Shown: positions 16,897 to 26,001, counted from the stretch's first letter. The stretch is DNA of 64,000 bases from Streptomyces sp. NBC_00154 (GCF_026342835.1 NZ_JAPEMI010000003.1:62001-126000), one strand, 5' to 3'. The notes: a model not told the origin generated them from the letters alone. Translations and numbers: made by a program.

Positions 16897-17679
16897 ATGA
16901 CAACAGCGCGGGCGAGGGCTCACAGCACGGGCATAGGGCCGAGCAAGGACGGTGCCGACCGGCGGTCGCCGGGTCGGGCGAGGTTCATGGGCGTGCTGCT
17001 GATCCTGCTGTCCCTGATATCGGCGGCAGCCTGCTACTTGGTGTTCTCCTGGTGGTTGCCCTCCGACAGCGAGCGCTACCAGGACTACCGCGCGGCCGAG
17101 GCGTGCTCCTCCCGCGCGATGGAACAGGGGCAGACGGACTGCATGAGTACCTGGCACCTCACCGTGGTGATGACGGTGAACAAGACCTCGGGCAAGAGCT
17201 CCTCCTACAAGGCAACCCTGAAGGATCGGCACTCCTGGCGGGGAACCGTGTCCTTCGGCGACCCGGGGCCGCTCCTGGAGCGGCTCGCGCCCGGCGACCA
17301 GGTCACGGCCACCGCCTGGCGGCGCGACATCGTGGTGCTCAGCAAGAGCGGCGTACGCCAGAACACCTCGGAGGCGCCCCGTGACGAGCTCCAGATGAAC
17401 GCTGCCATCGGCGTGCTCGCCGCGCTCGTCGCGGCTCAGACCCTCGTGTTCGGTGCGGTGCGTCTTGCCCGGCCCCGTGACTACGAGCCCTTCACCTGGA
17501 ATCCGTACGGCAAGCGGCTGCTCATCACCATCACCGCAGTCTGTTTCGGGGTGGGCCTGCCGGCGACGTGGATCGGCATCCCGTGGTGGACCGTGCCCGC
17601 CGTCGCCGTACCCGTGGTGGTGTGCGCGGCGGGGCTGATGCATCGCCGCCTACGGCCCCGAGCCGCAGGCGGAGTGTGA
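16897..17679 (+). CDS. Hypothetical membrane protein with an extracytoplasmic loop
   Basis: The 260-residue product follows a GGAGGGGG stretch 7-10 bases before ATG 16897. There is a basic cytoplasmic N-terminus, a first helix at about residues 30-52 (MGVLLILLSLISAAACYLVF), and a loop of about 110 residues with two cysteines (EACSSR..QTDCMSTW). Three further helices lie at about 166-188, 205-222 and 228-245. The loop resembles a small beta domain (TVVMTVNKTSGKSSSYKATL). Streptomyces proteins of this layout are uncharacterised. It stands alone between the antiporter genes and the IS4 element. Confidence 0.65.
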   Translation: MTTARARAHSTGIGPSKDGADRRSPGRARFMGVLLILLSLISAAACYLVFSWWLPSDSERYQDYRAAEACSSRAMEQGQTDCMSTWHLTVVMTVNKTSGKSSSYKATLKDRHSWRGTVSFGDPGPLLERLAPGDQVTATAWRRDIVVLSKSGVRQNTSEAPRDELQMNAAIGVLAALVAAQTLVFGAVRLARPRDYEPFTWNPYGKRLLITITAVCFGVGLPATWIGIPWWTVPAVAVPVVVCAAGLMHRRLRPRAAGGV

Positions 17680-17792
17680 CGGCCCTGGTGAATGCCGGTG
17701 TGAGGGGCATGTGAGTCAGACAAGATCAACCCTGGGTATTCAGCGGAATTGGGTGACCTGACGCTCCAATAACAGAAAGGTGCCGTTGACCT

Positions 17793-19532
17793 GCAATGCC
17801 GGTGAGTTAGCGCGTCGGTGCAGGTCAGGTGGGGTGCTTGGTGACTTTGAGTGTGTAGCGGACGTTACTGGGAGTGCGGGTCTGGTCCCGTTTTCTGACC
17901 TCGAAGGTGTTCTTGGACGGCTTCTTGATGCGCTGGCACTGCCGGTTGCGCCGGGGCGGCAGGAGGGCGGCCAAGAGCTCTGTGGTGGCTTCGCGGCGGG
18001 CGGCGGCCAGTGTGGTGACGTCGGCTGCGGCCTGGGCGGCGACGGCCAGCCGGGCGAGCTGCACCGTGACGGTGAAGGAGATCCGGTCAGGATCGGTCCC
18101 GCCGTGTTCTGCCGCGCGCGTCTGCAGTGCGCATAGTGCCTGGTAGACGGTGAGAAGGGCGTAGATCTCCTGGTAGATCAGCTCGGGCGCCTTGGAGCGC
18201 AGGATGAATCCGGCGCCGCGCAGGCGGTTCTTCAGTTCCGCGAATCCGTTTTCGATCTCCCACCGCTGGTGATATGCCCTCGCCAGCTGGTGGGCCGGGG
18301 CGAGGCGGTGGTCCAGCAGGCTGGTGACCAGCCGGAACGTCTCGGTGCGGGGTGGGCCGGCCTGTGGGTGGATGGTCACGGTGTACTCGATGATCCGTAC
18401 CAGGTGTCCCCGGGGCGGCTCGGTCAGGGTGCGTCCGGCCGCGCGGGCCTGACCGTGGCGGATGTTCTCCGCGGGCGTGCGCATGATGGACAGGTAGGAC
18501 CCGTCGGACAGCACCCGCAGCGGCACGAAGACCAGGTTCTTCTTGATCCGCCAGGCCAGGTGGGCGCCGGTGGCGCGGGCCAGGCCCCACAGCTGGTATC
18601 CGGCGAAGTTGCGGTCGGCCAGCAGCAGCATGTCCCCTCGCAGGGAGGCCAGCAGCCGGCGGGCGAGCTTGTGCTCGCTGAACCTGGCCACGGCGTCGAA
18701 GGCCGCGTCGACCAGGGCGTGGGTGCCGCATTCGGTCAGGGCCATCAGGCGGACCTGTGGGTGTCCGCTCTGGTTGACACCACCCTTGCCGGTGAAACCG
18801 AACTCAGCAGCGTTTGCCGGGGTGTCGGGGACATCCAGCGCGGTGCCGTCCCAGGCGACCAGCCGCAGCCCGAAGGCGAACGCGCCCGGAGTGACGGTCG
18901 TGGCCAGCGTGCCGCACCGCCGCTCGAACAGCGCCTGCAGCGGCTTGTCGCCCAGCCGCTGCCGGGCCCGTGTCAGGGCCGAGCTGGTGGGCAAGCGCTG
19001 CACACACAGGCCTGGCAGATGCCGCAGCTTCTCCGTCAACGTGCGCAGGACCGACCGGTATCCCGGCGGCCCGGCACTGTCGGAGCTGCTGAACAGGCAC
19101 AACGCCAGGATGAAGTAGACCACCGCCCGGGCGGGCAACAGCCGGCGGCGACGCTCGCCGCAGCCGGTCAACTCCACGACCTCGTCAACCAGTTCAGGGC
19201 TGATCTCCTCGGTCAACACGCCGAGACGGACGTGCTCGCCAAAGCGCCGGTCCGTGGGGGTCACCAGCCTGTTCAACGGGGCCTGGCTGCCCTCGGTGAT
19301 GGCAGACGACATGCGGACGATGGCACACTGAGTACCCAACGGAGTTCCCTCGCGGACAGTCGGATCTTGGTCGATCTTCTGTCCTACCGGGAACTCCGTT
19401 GCCGTGTCCCGGCCTCCGCCGACACGTCACCAGAAGTGACGGATCACGCAACGTCACCAGGGGATATTCCCAACCAAACCCCGCACTATCAAGTGCCTGA
19501 CCTGCACCGACGCGCTAACTCACCGGCATTGC
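17793..19532 (-). mobile_element. Complete IS4-family element with 8-bp target duplication
   Basis: The perfect 37-bp inverted ends begin GCAATGCCGGTGAGTTAGCG (17793-17829, and the complement at 19496-19532). The flanking 8-bp direct repeat is GTTGACCT (17785-17792 and 19533-19540). A single uninterrupted transposase gene lies inside. The target looks intergenic. The outer 8 bp of the ends are identical to those of a second IS4-type element at 52360-53943. Confidence 0.93.
17825..19339 (-). CDS. IS4-family DDE transposase
   Basis: The 504-residue product is uninterrupted and includes the N-terminal IS4 domain (LLPARAVVYFILALCLFSSS, PTSSALTRARQRLG). Catalytic residues are visible as D in AWDGTALDVPDTPAN, D in LLADRNFAGYQLWG and E in YHQRWEIENGFAELKNRLRG (the YREK-like block). 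The C-terminus is Lys/Arg-rich. The gene begins at TTG 19339, about 7 bases after GAGGGAAC; ATG 19309 is an alternative start. Its stop lies within the left inverted repeat. The transposase looks active. Confidence 0.93.
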   Translation of the reverse strand: MGTQCAIVRMSSAITEGSQAPLNRLVTPTDRRFGEHVRLGVLTEEISPELVDEVVELTGCGERRRRLLPARAVVYFILALCLFSSSDSAGPPGYRSVLRTLTEKLRHLPGLCVQRLPTSSALTRARQRLGDKPLQALFERRCGTLATTVTPGAFAFGLRLVAWDGTALDVPDTPANAAEFGFTGKGGVNQSGHPQVRLMALTECGTHALVDAAFDAVARFSEHKLARRLLASLRGDMLLLADRNFAGYQLWGLARATGAHLAWRIKKNLVFVPLRVLSDGSYLSIMRTPAENIRHGQARAAGRTLTEPPRGHLVRIIEYTVTIHPQAGPPRTETFRLVTSLLDHRLAPAHQLARAYHQRWEIENGFAELKNRLRGAGFILRSKAPELIYQEIYALLTVYQALCALQTRAAEHGGTDPDRISFTVTVQLARLAVAAQAAADVTTLAAARREATTELLAALLPPRRNRQCQRIKKPSKNTFEVRKRDQTRTPSNVRYTLKVTKHPT

Positions 19533-19619
19533 GTTGACCTGAAAGGATGCGAGTGTCTAGATCGTATCCGTAGCAGAGAGCAAGGCACCTTTCCGGTGAT
19601 TGAGCGTACGGGGTGGGAC

Positions 19620-19790
19620 CGTCGGCTGTCGGTGATGGCTGATTGGGCAAGAAGCACGATCGCGACTGTCAGTTGGACCAGCACCCCCGCGCGTTCCCGC
19701 CGGCCGGCCGCCGTGCTGGACGGCAGTACGTTGCCCAGCGCCCCGGTCAGACCTGTGAGATCCGCGCACCGGCGCAACAGGACCGCTTCC
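19620..19790 (-). pseudogene. IS1380-type transposase N-terminal fragment
   Basis: The minus strand reads RCADLTGLTGALGNVLPSS and RERAGVLVQLTVAI followed by AITD, matching the N-terminal domain of IS1380-family transposases. Just outside, on the plus strand near 19798-19830, TFKKTFGFRP resembles a later block of the same family, now in opposite orientation. No intact frame exists. The remaining part of 19541-20038 shows no other gene. Confidence 0.42.
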
Positions 19791-20038
19791 GCGGGCAGCG
19801 GTCACCTTCAAGAAGACGTTCGGGTTTCGTCCGGGCGAACCGCCAACCCAGTCACGCGCTCACGACCGCTGAAGAATCGAGGTTATGCGAACACGGGACT
19901 TCACCGCCGACGGGTTGTCTTCGTCCGCGCCCACGCCCAGCGGCTGCGGTGCCCTGGAGTGCTGACCTGCCCGGAGCGCCGCTGGTGCTTATCGTGAAAG
20001 AGCACCTGATCGACATGGCGTCGCGGGCAGGGGGCATC

Positions 20039-21268
20039 GTGAACGCATCGGGGATCGACTACGAGGCGGTATTCCGGGCGCTGCCGGGCGCGGTGGCCCT
20101 GTTCACCACGGACCTGGTGTACGTCGACGTCAATGAGGCGTTCCTGAGCAGCATGGGGCGTACCCGTGACCAGGTGGTAGGCCGCCACCTGTTTGATGCC
20201 TTCCCCGACGACCCCAAGGATCCCGCCGTGACCGGCATGCGCAAGCTGCAGGCATCGCTGCGGTGGGTGGCTGCCACCGGGGAGCGCGACGCCATGACGC
20301 TGCACCGCTACGACGTGGAGTACCCGGACCGGCCCGGGGTGTGGGAGGAGCGGTACTGGAGTCCGGTCAACGTCCCCGTCTTCGGCCCGGACGGGCGGGT
20401 GGCGCTGCTGCTGCACCGGGAGGAGGACATCACCGAGCTGATCCGGACCCTCACTGGCCGAGGCACCGGTGACCGGCCGACGGTACTGGAAGCCGAGCTG
20501 TACACCCGGGCCGGGGAGCTGCAGGGGGTCAACGAACGGCTGCGCGAGGCTCACGCCTGCGAACACGAAATCGCTCTGAGGCTGCAAGAGGCGATGCTGC
20601 CCGCCCCCGGGCCTGTGAGGCATCACCGCGCAGCAGTGCGCTACCGCCCAGCGGTCGGTGGGCTGAGCGTGTGCGGGGACTGGTACGACCTCGTCGAGCT
20701 GCCTGGCGACCGCATCGCGGTGGCAGTCGGCGACGTCGTCGGCTGCGGCCTGGCCGCTGCCTGCGTCATGGGCCAGCTGCGCAGCGCCCTCAGCGCCGCT
20801 TCCCGCGTCGCCGACGGCCCCGCCCAGGCCCTGGAAGCCCTCGGCCTGTACGCCCGCTCGGTCGACGGCGCGGAATCGACAACGGCCGTCTTGTCCGTCA
20901 TCGACGGCACCAACCGCACCATCGCCTACAGCAGTGCCGGCCACCCTCCGCCAGCCCTGCTGCACCCCGACGGCACCGTGGACTTCCTCGACCAGGCCAC
21001 CGACCCCCCACTCGGCGCCCGCCCCGAACACATCCCCCGCCCCCAGGCCGAGACCCCGTTCACCGAGGGCGCCACCCTTGTGCTGTACACCGACGGGCTG
21101 GTCGAACGCCGCAGCGAGGACATCGATGTCGGCCTGACCCGGCTTGCCGACACGCTCACACGCCACCGGAGCGCCGACCCCGAAACCCTCGCCGACGCCC
21201 TCCTGGCCGACCTGACCCCACCGGCCGGTGCCACCGACGACACCGCCCTGGTCGTCCTCCGCCTGTGA
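20039..21268 (+). CDS. PAS-domain PP2C (SpoIIE-type) phosphatase
   Basis: The 409-residue product starts at GTG 20039, five bases after AGGGGG; upstream in-frame starts at 19994 and 20015 lack this. A PAS domain lies at about residues 5-115 (YVDVNEAFLSSMGRTRDQVV), then a short coiled linker (LQGVNERLREAHACEHEIAL). A SpoIIE/RsbU phosphatase domain occupies about 180-405, with GDWYDLVELPGDRIAVAVGD, SSAGHPPPALL and VLYTDGLVERR. The catalytic domain ends DDTALVVLRL, and the metal-binding aspartates are in place. Such proteins dephosphorylate anti-sigma-factor antagonists in response to a sensed signal. No antagonist or anti-sigma gene is adjacent. Confidence 0.9.
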   Translation: MNASGIDYEAVFRALPGAVALFTTDLVYVDVNEAFLSSMGRTRDQVVGRHLFDAFPDDPKDPAVTGMRKLQASLRWVAATGERDAMTLHRYDVEYPDRPGVWEERYWSPVNVPVFGPDGRVALLLHREEDITELIRTLTGRGTGDRPTVLEAELYTRAGELQGVNERLREAHACEHEIALRLQEAMLPAPGPVRHHRAAVRYRPAVGGLSVCGDWYDLVELPGDRIAVAVGDVVGCGLAAACVMGQLRSALSAASRVADGPAQALEALGLYARSVDGAESTTAVLSVIDGTNRTIAYSSAGHPPPALLHPDGTVDFLDQATDPPLGARPEHIPRPQAETPFTEGATLVLYTDGLVERRSEDIDVGLTRLADTLTRHRSADPETLADALLADLTPPAGATDDTALVVLRL

Positions 21269-21646
21269 CAGAGGCGGAGGAAGACATCGCTCACCGCCGC
21301 GTCGCCGGCCGCCAAGCTCCTTGGCGTATGACGGATCACGATCTACAAGTCAGTGCCGGAGCCGAAGGTCGGGAGACGGCCCACTGTTGGCTCCACCGTC
21401 CCCGCGACGGCCGTGGAAGCCGCTGAGAGCCACGGAATCCGTCCAGGCGCTGCTCCCCCACCGGTAGGCGATGGCCTCCTTGGGCATCCACTCGGCAAGC
21501 CGTTGCCACGACACTTCGGGGGCACGGCGCATGCCGGGAGCGGACCTGACATTCACATCGGTAGCGACCGGTGACCGACGCCTGATGGCAACGCTCGCAC
21601 CCGAGCGCAGGGGAGTTCCGATGCAGGCAGGTTCAGCCCTGGGCAT
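21269..21646. other. Intergenic region without a recognisable gene
   Basis: About 380 bp lie between the phosphatase gene and the marR promoter. Open frames on both strands have no family resemblance and no Shine-Dalgarno sequence. One minus-strand frame (..RLAEWMPKEAIAYRWGSS..) has natural-looking composition and may be a decayed coding remnant. Confidence 0.3.
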
Positions 21647-21682
21647 TTGACATACCTATGACGTCATACGTATTTTCGCTGC
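21647..21682 (+). promoter_or_regulatory. marR promoter with palindromic operator
   Basis: A consensus -35 TTGACA (21647-21652) is separated by 18 bp from a TATTTT -10 (21671-21676). The 12-bp perfect palindrome TATGACGTCATA (21657-21668) fills the spacer. The ATG of the marR gene at 21683 is only six bases past the -10 box, so the transcript is probably leaderless. A MarR dimer bound there would block RNA polymerase, giving autorepression. Confidence 0.75.
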
Positions 21683-22156
21683 ATGTCTGCTCCCAGCGCA
21701 TCTGTCCAGGACATCGACCGTGTGGCCTCCGTGCTCGCGGCGTGCCTGCCTGCGCTGCACCGGGCTCTGGAGCGGCGGGTCGTGCGGGATTTCCCCTCCC
21801 CCAAGCCGCCTGAGGGACAGGTCGCGCTTCTTCGGTTCGTCGCCCAGCAGGAGGGCGCGACGGTGCGCGAGGCCGCCGAGGCTCTCATGATGAAACCCAA
21901 CAATGTGAGCGCCATGGTCTCCCAGCTGACCAAGCGGGGACTGATCGAGCGCAAGCAGGATGCCGCCGACAAGCGGATCGCGCATCTCTACCTCACGGCG
22001 ATGGCTCAGCGCGAACTCGCCGAGGTGCGGCGGATCGAGGAAGCGCATGTCGCCCGCGCGCTGCACTCCCTCACCGACGGAGAGATCGGCGCCCTTGGCT
22101 CGGTCACGGGTGCGCTGACGTCTTTGACGCGCCACCTCCACTCCGCAGCCCTCTAA
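21683..22156 (+). CDS. MarR-family transcriptional regulator
   Basis: The 157-residue product has a winged helix at about residues 48-110: EGATVREAAEALMMKPNNVS is the recognition region, and GLIERKQDAADKRIAHLYLT is the wing with the D-x-R motif. Flanking helices form the dimer interface. There is no Shine-Dalgarno sequence, in line with leaderless expression from the promoter immediately upstream, which contains a palindrome suited to autoregulation. The nearest possible target, the LysR gene, is transcribed towards it. The ligand is unknown. Confidence 0.9.
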   Translation: MSAPSASVQDIDRVASVLAACLPALHRALERRVVRDFPSPKPPEGQVALLRFVAQQEGATVREAAEALMMKPNNVSAMVSQLTKRGLIERKQDAADKRIAHLYLTAMAQRELAEVRRIEEAHVARALHSLTDGEIGALGSVTGALTSLTRHLHSAAL

Positions 22157-22353
22157 TTCCCCGGTTCCTCTTTCGGAGGACGCGACCGGACCGCGTGCAC
22201 GGCTGCTCTCCGTGCAGGTGGGATTCCTTATCGCGGAGACAGACGTCGGGTGCCTTCGCTGCCTCGTGACCTGCCATCCGGCCACACCGTGCCTCGACAC
22301 ACCGTCAGACGTCCACCCAACCGACAACGTGACAACGCCCTCCGAGGCGATGC

Positions 22354-23244
22354 TCACCCATGCCAGAACTCGTGCGCCATCGCGATCATGGCACGGGCCG
22401 CGGCACCGGGCGTGCGCTCGGACGGAGCGGCCAGGGAAAACTGCCATTCCAGGTCGGCGTCGTCGACGGTCAGCGTGGCGACGTCGTCCTGTTCCTTGCC
22501 GAGGGCGACCCGTGGCAGCAGCGCCACGCCCAGGCCGTTTCGGACGTAGGCCACGCCGGTGGTGAGGTCGGTGATCTCGATGGCGACGCGATGGGGGACG
22601 GAGGCAGCGGCGAAGGCCCGGTCGGCAACGGTCCGGTTGCTGTAGCCCGCAGGGAAGTCGACGAAGTCCAGACCGGCCAGTTCGGTGATCGACACGGTGC
22701 GGCGTTTCGCGAGCGGATGGGCGTCCGGCACGACGAGGTCGAGCACCGAGGTGGCGAGGGCGGTCAGCGTGATGCCTGTCGGGCGCTGTCCGGGCCCCGA
22801 AACGAAGGCGAGGTCGAGCCGCCGTTCGAGGAGGGCTTCGATCAGGCCCTGGGAGCCGGAGGGGGCGGCGCTGGTCTGCAGGAACACGCCGGGATGACGC
22901 CGGTGGAATTCACCGAGGAACACGGGAAGGTCGATGAGCCCAACCGTGGTTATCGCGCCCAGCCGCAGTGTGCCGCGCAGTCCGCCGCGGACCTCGCCCA
23001 CCGCGTCTGCGGCCTCCCGGGCGGCATCGAGAGCGGCATGGGCGCGCGGTAGCAGGGCAGCACCGGCATCGGTAAGCAGCACGCGTTTGGGGGTGCGTTC
23101 CAGCAGCGGCGTGCGGAGTTCTCGCTCGAGGTTCTTGATTGTGGTGGAGACCGCGGACTGGACGACGTGCAGCCGTGCGGCAGCACGGGTGAAGTTCGCT
23201 TCCTCGGCGACGGCGACGAAGTACTCGAGCTGGCGCAGTTCCAC
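22354..23244 (-). CDS. LysR-family transcriptional regulator
   Basis: The 296-residue product has the classic LysR N-terminal helix-turn-helix: LRQLEYFVAVAEEANFTRAA, then LHVVQSAVSTTIKNLERELR. A periplasmic-binding-protein-like effector domain follows (GLIDLPVFLGEFHRRHPGV, GVAYVRNGLGVALLPRVALG). It is divergent from the SnoaL-like gene at 23376, the usual geometry for a LysR regulator and its target, and two CTCAGCGAG direct repeats lie in between. It probably activates the reductase/SnoaL cluster in response to an unknown metabolite. Confidence 0.92.
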   Translation of the reverse strand: MELRQLEYFVAVAEEANFTRAAARLHVVQSAVSTTIKNLERELRTPLLERTPKRVLLTDAGAALLPRAHAALDAAREAADAVGEVRGGLRGTLRLGAITTVGLIDLPVFLGEFHRRHPGVFLQTSAAPSGSQGLIEALLERRLDLAFVSGPGQRPTGITLTALATSVLDLVVPDAHPLAKRRTVSITELAGLDFVDFPAGYSNRTVADRAFAAASVPHRVAIEITDLTTGVAYVRNGLGVALLPRVALGKEQDDVATLTVDDADLEWQFSLAAPSERTPGAAARAMIAMAHEFWHG

Positions 23245-23375
23245 CCTCCGAGTATCCCTCAGCGAGCCCTCAAGGCATCTCTCAGCGAGATGGCGGCAGT
23301 CTCTGAATTTCGTTGGACCGCGCCTGTTGCGTCAGCGATTCTGTTAGAAGTTCAACCGATACAGGAGGCTGAAAG
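23245..23375. promoter_or_regulatory. Divergent control region with a 23-bp-spaced direct repeat
   Basis: CTCAGCGAG occurs at 23259-23267 and 23282-23290, two helical turns apart, close to the lysR start. It may be the LysR binding site. GAGGCT, part of an AGGAGG ribosome site, precedes ATG 23376. Confidence 0.5.
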
Positions 23376-23837
23376 ATGACCTACAAGACGCCACCGACAT
23401 ATCTGGGCAGCGGCGACCCGGCGCGGCAGCGCAAGGACTACTACCCCCCTTGGCTGGACAACCTTGCCGACGATGTGACGCTGGAGGCCGGGGTCTTCAA
23501 CGGGACCATCCACGGAGCCAAGGACGTTTTCGCGATACTGTCCTACGCACGCACTCTGTACGAATTCCAGGACTTCGTCTACATCGGTAAGTACGGAGAG
23601 AATGGCTTCGTCGAGGACTACGCAGCGACGGTGGACGGTAGGCCGATCGCCAACATCGCTGTCGTCTATAAGAACGAAGAGGGGAAGACACAACATCTTG
23701 TGATGAACCACCGTCCGCTGCCGATGCTCCAGTACTTCTCCCGGAAGCTGGGCGAGCACTTCGCTGGGACAGAGTACGCGAAATACTGTGCCGACCCGTC
23801 GGCGGGTACCGACCCGTCGGATGCCGACCGCGACTGA
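23376..23837 (+). CDS. SnoaL/NTF2-like protein, copy 1
   Basis: The 153-residue product follows AGGAGG at 8-base spacing. The NTF2-like cone fold is suggested by the N-terminal helix (YYPPWLDNLADDVTLEAGVF), the NGTIHGAKDVFAILSYART loop and the strand series FVYIGKYGENGFVEDYAATV / IANIAVVYKNEEG. Such proteins act as isomerases, cyclases, hydratases or ligand carriers. A closely related copy lies at 25443-25886, with a reductase gene between them. It is probably controlled by the divergent LysR protein. No catalytic residue can be assigned by eye. Confidence 0.78.
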   Translation: MTYKTPPTYLGSGDPARQRKDYYPPWLDNLADDVTLEAGVFNGTIHGAKDVFAILSYARTLYEFQDFVYIGKYGENGFVEDYAATVDGRPIANIAVVYKNEEGKTQHLVMNHRPLPMLQYFSRKLGEHFAGTEYAKYCADPSAGTDPSDADRD

Positions 23838-24149
23838 ACGGAGTCCAACTCATTTCTGCTGCGATCTAAAGGAAACGGGTCGCGCAATCAGGTAAGCGTG
23901 GACGCTTACTGGCGAGCATATTCCTGATTCGAGGAGAACGGTTCCTCGGACCTGTGGCCCTAATGTCGCCCGAGGTGATTTGCAACATCCCAGAGGGGAC
24001 CCGACGCCGACGACACTCTGCGCACGGGCCTGCTCCATCGAGAAAGAAAGGTTCGGAGCCTGGTCGCCGACGAGGATGCCGGCACCAGCATCGTTCCTGT
24101 CAAGAACGCCCGCCGAGTTCGTCGGGCGCTGAGAGACGAAAGGTCACTC
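23838..24149. other. Intergenic segment with a coding-like but startless frame
   Basis: About 310 bp. In the same frame as the downstream reductase, 24000-24149 reads without a stop (..VRSLVADEDAGTSIVPVK..RRALRDERSL). It contains no ATG, GTG or TTG, so it may be the remnant of a gene or an N-terminal extension that has lost its start. Confidence 0.3.
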
Positions 24150-25220
24150 ATGCCACAATCCATGCGCGCGCTCGTAGCCGGAAAGGTTGGCGAGCCGGCC
24201 GACGTCCTGCGGCTGGAATCCCGGCCTATTCCCACGCCAGAAGCCGGTCAGGCGTTGATCCGTGTGAAGGCGACTCCGATTCACGCCAGCGATCTGCACG
24301 TGCTGCGTGGCCGCTACGGTTTCTCCCCCGAGTTTCCCACTGTCGGGGGTCACATGGAATGCGTGGGTCGTATTGAAGCCCTGGGTCCGGATACCGAGGG
24401 ACTGAAGATCGGCGAGCGCGTGGTAGCCGTTGCTGTCCCGGCGGTACCCGGGCCGCATGTGGCCGGCACTTGGCAGGAATACCTTGTTGCCGATACACGA
24501 AGGCTCCTGCCGGTCCCCGATCGCCTGAGCGACTCCAGCGCCTGTCAACTCGCCGTCAACCCGTTGACCGCGCTGCTACTGGTGACTCGCGAACTCGACG
24601 TACAGCCGGGTGAATGGTTGTTGCAGACGGCCGCGGGCTCCACCGTCGGCCGGCTCGTCATTCAGCTGGCCAGGCATCTGGGTATTCGCACGATCAATGT
24701 CGTGCGGCGGCGCGATGCCGTCGAGGAGATCAAGGCACTTGGTGGTGACGAGGTCATTTGCACTGAGGACGAGGACCTGTTGCAGCGCGTGGCCGAGATT
24801 GCAGGATCGACTGGCGTGCGCAAGGCCATCGACTGTGTCGCGGGCCACGTGGGTGCCCAGGTATCCCAGGCATTGGCTCCGGGAGGAGAGGTCGTGGTCT
24901 ACGGCGCGCTCTCTACCCATCGGCAGACTGACCCGGCAGCGCTGACGATCCCACTGCAGGCACGTTCGGTTATCTACGAGACCAAAGCAGTCCGTGGCTT
25001 CTGGCTGAACCGCTGGTTCGGCACTGCCTCACCTGCGGATGCGCAGCTCGCGCTGTCCGAGGTTCGCAGTCTCGTCACTGATGAAGTGCTGAGCATCCCC
25101 CAGGGCCAGCCGTTCCCGCTCGAACACTTCACTGAAGCCATCTCGTTCGCCGAAGCACCCGCACATGGCGCCAAACCGCTCTTCGTCTTCGAGGATGACC
25201 GGGACGAAGACGACCGGTAG
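24150..25220 (+). CDS. Medium-chain reductase (quinone/enoyl-thioester type)
   Basis: The 356-residue product starts at ATG 24150 with GAAAGG upstream. It has the MDR fold: a GroES-like N-terminal domain (IRVKATPIHASDLHVLRGRY, PTVGGHMECVGRIEALG) and a Rossmann domain (LLQTAAGSTVGRLVIQLARH, GIRTINVVRRRD). The zinc-ligand cysteines of alcohol dehydrogenases are lacking, and NPLTALLLV with AAGSTVG matches enoyl-thioester or quinone reductases of the Etr1/MECR branch. It probably reduces an enone or enoyl group with NADPH. Its place between two SnoaL-like paralogues suggests one small catabolic or tailoring pathway under the LysR regulator. Confidence 0.85.
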   Translation: MPQSMRALVAGKVGEPADVLRLESRPIPTPEAGQALIRVKATPIHASDLHVLRGRYGFSPEFPTVGGHMECVGRIEALGPDTEGLKIGERVVAVAVPAVPGPHVAGTWQEYLVADTRRLLPVPDRLSDSSACQLAVNPLTALLLVTRELDVQPGEWLLQTAAGSTVGRLVIQLARHLGIRTINVVRRRDAVEEIKALGGDEVICTEDEDLLQRVAEIAGSTGVRKAIDCVAGHVGAQVSQALAPGGEVVVYGALSTHRQTDPAALTIPLQARSVIYETKAVRGFWLNRWFGTASPADAQLALSEVRSLVTDEVLSIPQGQPFPLEHFTEAISFAEAPAHGAKPLFVFEDDRDEDDR

Positions 25221-25442
25221 GACGCGGCCCGGCCGGTGCTGGCGGCGGTGCGGCTGCAGCGAGGCAAGGCCGCCGACGCCCGCGGTTCCGCCCAGCTCGG
25301 GCAGACCGCACCGCCCGGTCAGCCGGACAGGGGCACCAAGCCAGCGTCCCCGATCAGGTTCGGCTCGTCGAACGCGTTATTTCGTTCGACTCGTCAGGGC
25401 CGCTCCCAGCAGGAGCCGGCCCCTTGCTAGGAAGGCTGGAAG

Positions 25443-25886
25443 ATGGCTGACAAGACGAAACTGATGTATCTGGGCAGCGGCGACCCGGCGCGGCAGCGCA
25501 CGGACTATTACCCCCCTTGGCTGGACAACCTTGCCGACGATGTGACAATGGAGGGCTCGGTACTGAACGGGGTCGTGCGGGGGGCGGAGGACGTTCGCAC
25601 GGTGCTGTCCTATGCGCGCACTCTGTACGAGTACCAGGACTTCATCTACATCGGCGGGTACGGAGAGAACGACTTCGTCGAGGACTACACGTCGACGGTG
25701 GGCGGTGAGCCGATCGCAAACATCGCTGTCGTCTACAGGAACGCAGAGGGACAGACGCAACATCTCGTGGTGAACCACCGTCCGCTATCGTCGGTCCTGC
25801 TCTTCTCTCGGCTGTTGGGCGAGCACTTTGCTGGGACGCGGTACGCCCAGTACTTCGCTGGAGGAATTGTCAAAACCTGTGGATGA
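25443..25886 (+). CDS. SnoaL/NTF2-like protein, copy 2
   Basis: The 147-residue paralogue of the protein at 23376 has near-identical DNA for the first third: both contain YLGSGDPARQR and YYPPWLDNLADDVT, with long stretches of unchanged bases. The middle diverges (EGSVLNGVVRGAEDVRTVLS). The end is again similar (LLGEHFAGTRYAQYF). AGGAAGG precedes the ATG. The pattern suggests duplication followed by partial gene conversion. It may form heterodimers with copy 1 or act on a related substrate. Confidence 0.78.
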   Translation: MADKTKLMYLGSGDPARQRTDYYPPWLDNLADDVTMEGSVLNGVVRGAEDVRTVLSYARTLYEYQDFIYIGGYGENDFVEDYTSTVGGEPIANIAVVYRNAEGQTQHLVVNHRPLSSVLLFSRLLGEHFAGTRYAQYFAGGIVKTCG

Positions 25887-26001
25887 GGGGAGGTCGGACG
25901 CTGGCGGGCTGCGGTTGCGGAGGCCAGAGGGCCGCTGGTTTGGCTGGCTAATCTGCGAGCTATGTCGAGGGCTCGACCGTCTCAAAGCCATGAGACCGCT
26001 C

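Noticed and set aside
21269..21646. Minus-strand frame 21350-21646 as a gene
   Set aside because: No start signal and no family resemblance; kept only as a possible coding remnant.
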